Source of the DNA: Sphingobacterium bambusae
Lineage (GTDB): Bacteria; Bacteroidota; Bacteroidia; Sphingobacteriales; Sphingobacteriaceae
Direction of reading: 5' to 3'
NCBI RefSeq assembly: GCF_033955345.1
Contig: NZ_CP138332.1
Span: forward strand, 2,604,001 to 2,668,000
Length of the DNA stretch: 64,000 nt
Shown here: in pieces, positions 54,406 through 61,843 of the stretch
Layout of the letters: every line of letters starts with the position of its first letter
How positions within the stretch are numbered: the first letter of the stretch is position 1
Made by a program: the position numbers and the translations under genes
Notes under the pieces: generated by a model
The model's input: the letters and a program-made list of their open reading frames with translations, nothing else
The model's database searches: none
What the model was told of the DNA's origin: nothing

Positions 54406-55776
54406 ATGAAAAAAACTTTTAAAACAATAAGTTTACTTGCCCTAGTCCTCCTTACCGGTAGCTGCAGGGAATATGTGGAAATCGATCTGGTTGGCCTAAG
54501 TGAGCTAAAATACACTGACGATTACCAAAACATGCTCAACAATAGCCTACAGGTCGAGCAATCCTTTTACTATCCCGTCTTGGCCAGCGATGACATCGGC
54601 TCTACGGATGATGTATACCTAAACCGTCTGTACACCGCCGATGCGAACGCATACACGTGGAAAGCAGATATCGCAGGAGACAATGCCGAAGATCAGGACT
54701 GGGCGAGATTGTACAACCAAAACTACAAGTTCAACTTGATCGCTTCGGAAGTGTTGCAGAGTGAGAATGGCACAGCCGACAAGAAGAGAAATATACTTGC
54801 TCAGGCCAAAGTACATCGCGCACTTAACTACTTCTATCTGGTGAACATCTATGCCAAGCAATACGATGCCGCTACTGCAACGACAGATATGGGTGTTCCC
54901 TTGTTGACAAGCCCAGATCTTTTTGCCTCATTAGAGCGCGCTTCCGTACAGGCCGTATACGATCAGATCATATCCGATTTGACGAGTGCCATCGCTGATC
55001 TACCTGTGAAAGCAAACTACAACATTCTGGCCTCACAAACTGCAGCGAAGGGCATTCTAGCAAGGGTTTACTTGCAGATGGGCAATTACCAAGAGGCTGC
55101 ACGCTATGCGGAGGAGACACTCGCCAATCAAAGCGGGCTCGTGAACCTCAATAATTACATTGCGGCTCCAAATACTTATCCCTATGTGCTGAACGATCCG
55201 GAGGAGATTTTTATAAAGACCTTAGGTATAGCCGCTCCAACACTCTCCCTTAATCCCGAGTTGCTGGCCCTCTTCGAGCCGGGCGATCTTCGCAAAGAAC
55301 TCTTCACGGCCGATGGATCAGCCTTTGGCTCGTGGCAGGCTTTCGCAGGTACGGGTTACTGGAAACACCGCATCATGTTATTGAATCAGAAAGTCACCAA
55401 CGGCCCTAACGTGCCGGAGATGATGCTGATCAAAGCAGAAGCTTTGGTGCGCGGCGGCAGCTATGCCCAAGCCCTGCCCATCCTAGATCAATTGCGGGAA
55501 CAGCGCTTTCGTCCACAGGATTTTAACAGTTTAACCGCGACAAGCCAGCAGGCCGCTTTACAGCTGGTCATCAATGAACGCCGGAAAGAGCTTATGGCAA
55601 AAGGTTTACGTTGGTTTGATCAAAAGCGTCTGGCCAAGGAAGGATTGGTGGCTACACAGACAAGGGTATTAAAAGGAGAGACCTTTACACTTGAGCCCGG
55701 CAGTAATCGCTATGTTTTGCCTATTGCTAGCAAATACATCGTACTCAATCCAGAGATCGTGCAAAATCCAAGATAA
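54406..55776 (+). CDS. SusD/RagB-type surface lipoprotein
   Basis: The protein has 456 residues with lipobox LLTGSC (Cys about 20). Helical SusD features (AKVHRALNYFYLVNIYAKQY, AAKGILARVYLQMGNYQEAA) and the C-terminal family block INERRKELMAKGLRWFDQKR and YVLPIASKYIVLNPEIVQNP are present. It is shorter than the other SusD here (537). It works with the SusC immediately upstream. A 120-base gap with two stem-loops separates it from the ABC genes. Confidence 0.94.
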   Translation: MKKTFKTISLLALVLLTGSCREYVEIDLVGLSELKYTDDYQNMLNNSLQVEQSFYYPVLASDDIGSTDDVYLNRLYTADANAYTWKADIAGDNAEDQDWARLYNQNYKFNLIASEVLQSENGTADKKRNILAQAKVHRALNYFYLVNIYAKQYDAATATTDMGVPLLTSPDLFASLERASVQAVYDQIISDLTSAIADLPVKANYNILASQTAAKGILARVYLQMGNYQEAARYAEETLANQSGLVNLNNYIAAPNTYPYVLNDPEEIFIKTLGIAAPTLSLNPELLALFEPGDLRKELFTADGSAFGSWQAFAGTGYWKHRIMLLNQKVTNGPNVPEMMLIKAEALVRGGSYAQALPILDQLREQRFRPQDFNSLTATSQQAALQLVINERRKELMAKGLRWFDQKRLAKEGLVATQTRVLKGETFTLEPGSNRYVLPIASKYIVLNPEIVQNPR

Positions 55777-55796
55777 TATAGCAAATAGTAGCTTTT

Positions 55797-55864
55797 GGAA
55801 GGGCAACCCGAATGATACGGGTTGTTCTTCTGAAGGCTCATTGAACAGCATCTTTTGGTGCTGT
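55797..55864 (+). promoter_or_regulatory. Two stem-loops between SusD and the ABC ATPase gene
   Basis: The first hairpin pairs 55797-55810 with 55818-55831 (14 pairs including three or four G-U, loop AATGATA). The second pairs ACAGCATC (55845-55852) with GGTGCTGT (55857-55864) around a TTTT loop. Neither is followed by a T-run, so they are more likely mRNA-processing or stability elements, or an attenuator, than plain terminators. Confidence 0.5.
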
Positions 55865-55896
55865 ATAGGATATTCTTTACGTAAAATTTAAGACCT

Positions 55897-56841
55897 ATGT
55901 CCATAAACGACAATACGCCTATCGTACAGGTAGTAGACCTCTCGCACAAATACAACCTACAATGGGCTGTACGCGAGATCAACTTTGAGGTACAGAAAAA
56001 TGGGATCTATGGCCTCCTGGGTGCCAATGGTGCCGGAAAATCGACCACCATGAACATCATGTGCGGCGTGCTTAACCAATCGCACGGCAAAGTACTGATC
56101 CGCGGGATTGATATGGCACAAAACCCCGTTGCTGCAAAAAAGCACATTGGTTTTCTGCCCCAGCACCCGCCCTTATTGCCTGAGCTAACCGTGGAAGAAT
56201 ACCTTATCCATACGGCTAACCTACGCCTTATGCCGGCAGAAAGCATTCCGGCGGCACTAGACAAGGTGCTCGCTAAATGCAATATTACCCATTTTCGCAA
56301 GCGTCTACTCAAAAACCTGTCCGGCGGATACCAACAACGTGTAGGTATTGCACAGGCCATCATCCACGAGCCTGATTTCGTTGTACTGGATGAACCGACC
56401 AATGGCTTAGATCCCAACCAGATCTTGGATGTACGTCATCTCATCCGCGAAATCGCCAAAGAAAGAACTGTTGTGCTCTCTACCCACATCCTACAGGAAG
56501 TACAGGCATTATGCGACCATATTTGGATGATCCATGAAGGACGTATGGTTTTCTCGGGCTCTATGGAGGAGTTTGACAGCCAAGTAGCGCCCAATAGCGT
56601 AATGGTGAGCATGATTTCGCCTCCCTCGATCGAGCTGTTGCAAAGCCTTCCCGGTGTGCTCGACGTCGAGCCTATTGGCCATATCAAATTCCGCATACGC
56701 TCGGCCAACGTACAAGAGCTTACCCAGCTTCTTGTGGAAAGCAGCGTACAAGAGAAATGGAACCTGATCGAAATTTTTTCGGAGAAGAGCTCGCTCGAAA
56801 CTGTATTCTCCGAAATGACCAAAAGAAAGCGTAAAGCGTAA
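55897..56841 (+). CDS. ABC transporter ATP-binding protein (GldA-like)
   Basis: The protein has 314 residues. Walker A is GLLGANGAGKSTTMNIM, the signature LLKNLSGGYQQRVGIAQAII, Walker B DFVVLDEPTNGLDPNQ and the H-loop VVLSTHILQE. The C-terminal extension of about 80 residues is typical of the GldA/NatA-type exporters. It lies 15 bases before the GldF/GldG-like gene, which supplies the membrane part. Confidence 0.93.
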   Translation: MSINDNTPIVQVVDLSHKYNLQWAVREINFEVQKNGIYGLLGANGAGKSTTMNIMCGVLNQSHGKVLIRGIDMAQNPVAAKKHIGFLPQHPPLLPELTVEEYLIHTANLRLMPAESIPAALDKVLAKCNITHFRKRLLKNLSGGYQQRVGIAQAIIHEPDFVVLDEPTNGLDPNQILDVRHLIREIAKERTVVLSTHILQEVQALCDHIWMIHEGRMVFSGSMEEFDSQVAPNSVMVSMISPPSIELLQSLPGVLDVEPIGHIKFRIRSANVQELTQLLVESSVQEKWNLIEIFSEKSSLETVFSEMTKRKRKA

Positions 56842-56856
56842 CGATTATTTAAGCAC

Positions 56857-59154
56857 ATGAAAACAACACTCAAAATAGCCAAAACAGAGCTGCAAGTACT
56901 TTTTTACTCGCCTGTCGCTTGGCTCATCCTGATGATATTCACCTTTCAGATAGGTTTTTTGTTCACACAAAACTTTGAAGGCATGATCCGCGTGCAATCG
57001 ATGAAAATAGATCTGGTCAATGCCACACAGAGTTTATTTTCATCGGCCTGGGGCGGTATCTATCCCAAAGTACAGAGCTACCTGTACCTTTACATGCCCT
57101 TGCTGACCATGAGTATCATGAGTCGCGAATACAGCAGTGGATCCATCAAGCTGCTCTACTCCTCGCCCATCACTAATAGCCAGATCATATTGGGCAAGTA
57201 TATCGCCTTGTTGCTCTTTGGTTTGACGCTGACGCTTACGGTAGCCATATTTGCGCTGTTCACCATGTCGACACTGATCAATACAGACATCGCACCGTTA
57301 TTGACTGGTGTCTTGGGGCTCTTTCTCTTGCTCTCTGCTTACAGCGCGGTGGGGTTATTTATGTCTTCACTAACCAGCTATAACATTGTGGCAGCCATTG
57401 GTACACTCTGTGTATTTGCCTTGATGAATTTTGGCCGTGGCCTTTGGCAGGACATTCCTTTTGTGCGCGAGATTACCTATTGGCTGGCTATAAATGGCCG
57501 CGTAGACACCTTTATCGCTGGGCTGATAACCTCGGAAGATTTCTTCTATTTTATTCTGGTCGATGTGCTGTTTATTGCCTTCACCATCTTCCGCTTGCAG
57601 GCGGTGCGCAAGAAGCAATCTGGGTTGCAGCACCTTATGCGTTTTGGTGGTGTGACGCTGCTTGTTTTTTTGGCTGGCTATATCAGTACGCTCCCTGCCC
57701 TTAAGGGATATTATGATAGCACCTATCAGAAAAGGAATACATTAACGGCCAGTAGTCAGGCCATTATGGCTAAATTGGATGGCGATTTTACGATAACCAC
57801 CTATGTCAACATGCTGGAGGGCAATAACTTTATTGGCCTGCCCGCAGCCTACAAAGGTGACGTTGCTTCCTTTGAAAAATACATCCGTTTTAAACCGGAA
57901 ACCAAAATGCGCTACGTGTATTACTACCACGATGCGGAAAACCCCATCCTTGATCGGCAGTTTCCAAACCTGAATACCGAGCAACGTCTGGATACGCTGA
58001 AAAAATTCAACAAATGGGATTTTGATATTGTGCCTTACAGTGCCATTCAGGATGAGGTTGACCTTTCAGACGAGGATTTCCGTTTTGTTCGCGTGCTGGA
58101 ACGCGAGAACGGGCGCAAGACTTTCCTTCGGGTGTTCAACGATATGGTGCGTGTACCGACAGAGTCGGAAATCAGCGCGGCCATCAAACGATTGGTCATT
58201 GACCAGCTACCCGTCGTTGGTTTTGTGAGCGGACACGGCGAACGCGACAGCAAATCATCACAGGATCGCGACTATAAGACTATCACGCAGGAAAAAACCT
58301 TCCGCTACTCCATGGTCAACCAGGGTTTTGACTTCAAAGAGATTGACCTCACGAAGGATATTCCAGCAGATATTAATATTTTGGTTGTTGCCAACCCGCG
58401 TAAAAACTACAGCGAAAGTGAGCTGCAGATCCTGCACCGTTATGTAGAAAAAGGGGGGAACATGCTGCTTACCGGCGAGCCGGAACAAGCCGCCATCTTT
58501 AATGAAATAGCACGTCCGCTCGGCGTAACGCTGGAAGAAGGGGTGTTGGTAAAACAGCAGGAAGCCCTGCAGCCCGATTTGTTGACCTTGCAGCCTACTG
58601 CCGCAGGAGCCGACTTTTCGTTTTACCTCAAGCCCTTGATCTCCCGCCAAGAGGTGATCACCATGCCAGGCGCTGGTGGGTTAGTAGTCACTAAAGATAG
58701 CCCTTTTAAGGCAACGGCATTATTTGCGAGCGACAGCAGCGGCACGTGGAACGAACTGCAACAGGGCAATTTCATTGATGCCAAGCCGGCATTTGATCCG
58801 GAGCTGGGCGAAAAACAAGGGGCAAGACCTACCGTGCTGGCGCTCTCGCGAACATTGGGCAAAAAAGAGCAGAAAATTTTGGTGACTGGTGACGCCGACT
58901 GGATCAGCAACAGCGAACTGTTTATTCAGCGCAACCAGGTTAATGCCGTCAACTTTTCGCTGGTGAGCGCAGCCTTTTCTTGGCTTAGCGACGGGGAAGT
59001 GCCGGTGGATATGCGCCTGAAAGACCCTATCGATAAAACGCTGCGCATTGGCGAATCCAGCTGGACTTATTTTTCCATCTTATTTAAGATCATCATCCCG
59101 CTGGGCATGCTGGCCATTGGCTTGATTATCTGGATCAGAAGAAGGGGGCGTTAA
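56857..59154 (+). CDS. GldF/GldG-type fusion: ABC-2 permease plus GldG auxiliary domain
   Basis: The protein has 765 residues. The first 250 residues form an ABC-2 permease with about six helices (PVAWLILMIFTFQIGFLFTQ, MPLLTMSIMSREYSSGSIKL). Residues about 270-700 are the GldG-like auxiliary domain (FTITTYVNMLEGNNFIGLPA, VVGFVSGHGERD, EKGGNMLLTGEPEQA). A final helix (ILFKIIIPLGMLAIGLIIWI) ends the protein. In gliding bacteria the permease and GldG are separate; here they are one chain. No other gliding genes are in view, so a gliding role is not supported. The next gene follows by 2 bases. Confidence 0.9.
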   Translation: MKTTLKIAKTELQVLFYSPVAWLILMIFTFQIGFLFTQNFEGMIRVQSMKIDLVNATQSLFSSAWGGIYPKVQSYLYLYMPLLTMSIMSREYSSGSIKLLYSSPITNSQIILGKYIALLLFGLTLTLTVAIFALFTMSTLINTDIAPLLTGVLGLFLLLSAYSAVGLFMSSLTSYNIVAAIGTLCVFALMNFGRGLWQDIPFVREITYWLAINGRVDTFIAGLITSEDFFYFILVDVLFIAFTIFRLQAVRKKQSGLQHLMRFGGVTLLVFLAGYISTLPALKGYYDSTYQKRNTLTASSQAIMAKLDGDFTITTYVNMLEGNNFIGLPAAYKGDVASFEKYIRFKPETKMRYVYYYHDAENPILDRQFPNLNTEQRLDTLKKFNKWDFDIVPYSAIQDEVDLSDEDFRFVRVLERENGRKTFLRVFNDMVRVPTESEISAAIKRLVIDQLPVVGFVSGHGERDSKSSQDRDYKTITQEKTFRYSMVNQGFDFKEIDLTKDIPADINILVVANPRKNYSESELQILHRYVEKGGNMLLTGEPEQAAIFNEIARPLGVTLEEGVLVKQQEALQPDLLTLQPTAAGADFSFYLKPLISRQEVITMPGAGGLVVTKDSPFKATALFASDSSGTWNELQQGNFIDAKPAFDPELGEKQGARPTVLALSRTLGKKEQKILVTGDADWISNSELFIQRNQVNAVNFSLVSAAFSWLSDGEVPVDMRLKDPIDKTLRIGESSWTYFSILFKIIIPLGMLAIGLIIWIRRRGR

Positions 59155-59156
59155 CC

Positions 59157-60497
59157 ATGAGCTTGATAATCGATAAACAGACTGCCGACGATCTGGCCAT
59201 TTTTGGCCAGCGTGGCAAGGAATCCGTCTTCGGCCTATTCAACAAAACAGCTACTGCAGGCGGTGCCACATTATTAGAAGAATGGTTTACTTATCCGCTT
59301 TCCAAGGGCAGCCAGATCGAAGAACGGGCGCAGACCATTGGGCATTTTATTGCGCACCCCGCCGTATTTCCTTTTGAGACCAGCCTCTTCGACCAAGCGT
59401 TATTTTATCTGGACATGGCCGATGAAAGAAGCCGTCTGCACCAAGGCAAACAGACCTTAAAGGAAAAAATGCAGGCCCTGCTTGGTGCAGATGATGCATA
59501 CAATAAGGTGATTGCGGGCCTTGTGGCCTGCAGTGCTATCCTGCACGGTTGGAGAAATTTTCTCGAGCAATCCCAGACACAAGCAGCAGGTACGCTGGGT
59601 AGACAATTAAAAGATTTCGCCCGTCGATTGGAAGGCAGCGCGCTGGAAAGCATACCGCTATTGGATGAAAAAAAGAAGATAGACCGGCAGCAGGTTATCC
59701 TGTTGGACAATATTCTTCGTTTTGAAGAGAAGGATTTGTTTCAGGGCATGCTACGTGATATTTATACGCTTGATGTCTATATGGCGGCCGCAAGCGTTGC
59801 GCGTGAGCGCAATTTTGCCCTACCCAAGATCATCGTCGATGGCAGCGATACGCTACGCTACGAAGCTGTCTTTCACCCCTTGGTACCGCAGGCAAAGGGC
59901 AATAGCCTTTCTATGGATCGTCAACATAATATTACTTTTTTGACTGGCGCCAACATGGCCGGAAAATCGACTTTTATGAAGTCTTTGGGCATTGCGCTGT
60001 TCTTGGCTCACCTCGGGTTTCCTGTCCCGGCCAAAAGCCTAGAATTTTCGCCACGCGAAGCTATCTATACGTCCATCAACCTGCCCGACAACATCCAAAT
60101 GGGCTACAGCCATTTTTATGCGGAGGTGCTTCGGGTCAAAAAGGTGGCGCAGCAGCTGGCTGAGGGGAAAAAGCTCTTTGTGATCTTCGATGAGATGTTT
60201 CGCGGAACAAATGTGAAAGATGCCTATGAGGGTACGGTGGCCGTTGTTGCCAAACTATACCAGCATCCGGGCTGCCAATTCGTGATTTCCACACACATTC
60301 TAGAAGCTGGTGAAGCGCTGCAGCACAGCCATCCCGACATCCGTTACGTTTTCTTGCCTACGATCCTGAAAAATGGTATCCCCCACTACACCTACCTCTT
60401 GCAGGAAGGCATCACGGCAGACCGACACGGCATGGTCATCATCCAAAACGAAGGTATTCTCGACCTATTAATCTCTAAAGAATCAAAACGCGTATGA
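59157..60497 (+). CDS. MutS-like ATPase without mismatch-recognition domains, copy A
   Basis: The protein has 446 residues. The N-terminal part resembles MutS core domain III (SVFGLFNKTATAGGATLLEE, WFTYPLSKGSQIEERAQTIG). The C-terminal part is the MutS ATPase: Walker A ITFLTGANMAGKSTFMKSLG, signature GYSHFYAEVLRVK, Walker B KLFVIFDEMFRGTN and H-loop FVISTHILEAGEA. The mismatch-recognition (F-x-E) and connector domains and the MutS2 Smr nuclease are absent. It is most likely an ATP-driven clamp or conformational machine used in something other than mismatch repair. Overlaps copy B by ATGA. Confidence 0.88.
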   Translation: MSLIIDKQTADDLAIFGQRGKESVFGLFNKTATAGGATLLEEWFTYPLSKGSQIEERAQTIGHFIAHPAVFPFETSLFDQALFYLDMADERSRLHQGKQTLKEKMQALLGADDAYNKVIAGLVACSAILHGWRNFLEQSQTQAAGTLGRQLKDFARRLEGSALESIPLLDEKKKIDRQQVILLDNILRFEEKDLFQGMLRDIYTLDVYMAAASVARERNFALPKIIVDGSDTLRYEAVFHPLVPQAKGNSLSMDRQHNITFLTGANMAGKSTFMKSLGIALFLAHLGFPVPAKSLEFSPREAIYTSINLPDNIQMGYSHFYAEVLRVKKVAQQLAEGKKLFVIFDEMFRGTNVKDAYEGTVAVVAKLYQHPGCQFVISTHILEAGEALQHSHPDIRYVFLPTILKNGIPHYTYLLQEGITADRHGMVIIQNEGILDLLISKESKRV

Positions 60498-61840
60498 GCT
60501 TCTTAACGGACAAACAGACACTGAAAGATCTCCATATACTGGGAAAATACCGACGTGATTCTATTTTCTCGGTTTTTAACTGTACCCAGACCTTCGGAGG
60601 CGAGCACCTATTGGAGAGAATGTTTCAACAGCCGTTGACCGGCCTAGCGGATATCAACAAGCGTAGCGATCTGGTTGCTTTCTTCAGGCGACAGGAGCAA
60701 CAGCTCATCATCGATCTGGAGGATCTAGACCTCGCGCAAAACTTCATCAGCGGCGATGCTGGCGGCAGCATGCTACAGAGCGGTCTTTACATTTCCCGCA
60801 ATTGGCTGTGGCAAAAACTTGGGCTTCCTGAAAACCAGACTCACTTTCAACGTGCCATCCGCGCGGTGGTCCGTTTGCTTGCTCAGCTCCGCGCTTACAT
60901 CCAGAGCCTCGGAATCGAGCAGCATCAGCCATTGCTTGGCGACACCCCTTTAGCAAACCTTTGGATACTGGAAAGCAAAGAGCTGCACGCACTCGAAGAA
61001 CAGCTCGCGCAGCACGCAGAAAATCTACCCTTTGCACTGGCCGTTCGCGGTGACTACCTGCTGCGCTACAGGTGGTCCGACGCTTTGCGTGATGCATTTT
61101 CGATGATCTACTTCATCGACACGTTTCAGTCCATCGCCCAAGTGGCCAATGCGCGGGGTTTCATCCGCGCCGAAGCTCGGCCTGCTGAAGAGCAGACCTT
61201 GCTTTTCAGTAATCTATACCACCCCACGGTGCCCAATGCCGTCGGCAATGATATTGCCTACAGCAAAGACAGCAACCTGATCTTTCTAACCGGCGCCAAT
61301 ATGGCCGGAAAGTCTACCTATATGAAGAGCCTGGGCATTGCCATCTATTTGGCACATATGGGCTTTCCTGTTCCCGCCGCACAGATGCAGTTTTCCATCA
61401 AGGAAGGTCTCTTTACGTCGATCAATGTTGAGGATGATATCAGCCTGGGTCATAGCCACTACTATGCCGAGGTGCTACGCGTGAAGACCGTAGCAGAGGC
61501 CGTTGCACAGGGAAAACAGTTGCTGGTGATCTTTGACGAGCTCTTTAAGGGTACCAACGTGAAGGATGCTTTTGAAGCCACCTTTGCCGTTACCGCAGCT
61601 TTCCAAAAGCATACTTCCTGCCAATACCTGATCTCTACACATATCGTGGAGGTGGGCGAGCAGTTGAAAACGGTAGCTCCGCAGGTGCAGTTCCTGAAAA
61701 TGCCAACCATTATGCGTGGGCAGATACCGACCTACACCTACCGTGCCGAGCCGGGCATCAGTGCGGACAAGCACGGTATGGTGCTTATCCATAAAGAAAA
61801 CGTACTCGAATTACTAGAAAAAAGCAGATCAAAATTTTAA
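60494..61840 (+). CDS. MutS-like ATPase without mismatch-recognition domains, copy B
   Basis: The protein has 448 residues with the same layout as copy A: SIFSVFNCTQTFGGEHLLER at the N-terminus, Walker A LIFLTGANMAGKSTYMKSLG, signature GHSHYYAEVLRVK, Walker B QLLVIFDELFKGTNVKD and H-loop CQYLISTHIVEVGEQ. The middle parts have diverged, which suggests a heterodimer rather than a recent duplication. The start ATG lies inside the end of copy A, so the two are translationally coupled. The M16 peptidase gene starts 4 bases downstream. Confidence 0.88.
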   Translation: MSFLTDKQTLKDLHILGKYRRDSIFSVFNCTQTFGGEHLLERMFQQPLTGLADINKRSDLVAFFRRQEQQLIIDLEDLDLAQNFISGDAGGSMLQSGLYISRNWLWQKLGLPENQTHFQRAIRAVVRLLAQLRAYIQSLGIEQHQPLLGDTPLANLWILESKELHALEEQLAQHAENLPFALAVRGDYLLRYRWSDALRDAFSMIYFIDTFQSIAQVANARGFIRAEARPAEEQTLLFSNLYHPTVPNAVGNDIAYSKDSNLIFLTGANMAGKSTYMKSLGIAIYLAHMGFPVPAAQMQFSIKEGLFTSINVEDDISLGHSHYYAEVLRVKTVAEAVAQGKQLLVIFDELFKGTNVKDAFEATFAVTAAFQKHTSCQYLISTHIVEVGEQLKTVAPQVQFLKMPTIMRGQIPTYTYRAEPGISADKHGMVLIHKENVLELLEKSRSKF

Positions 61841-61843
61841 AGC

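Noticed and set aside
55691..55891. Small Cys/Ser-rich peptide (ending SLNSIFWCCIGYSLRKI) as a modified-peptide precursor
   Set aside because: The frame overlaps the end of SusD, its last part is made of the two stem-loops, and no leader-like sequence is present.
55897..59154. Gliding motility locus
   Set aside because: Only GldA/F/G-like parts are present, the rest of the gliding genes are not in view, and the neighbours are importer and peptidase genes.
59157..61840. Canonical mismatch repair MutS
   Set aside because: Both proteins are about half the normal length and lack mismatch-recognition and connector domains; no mutL nearby.
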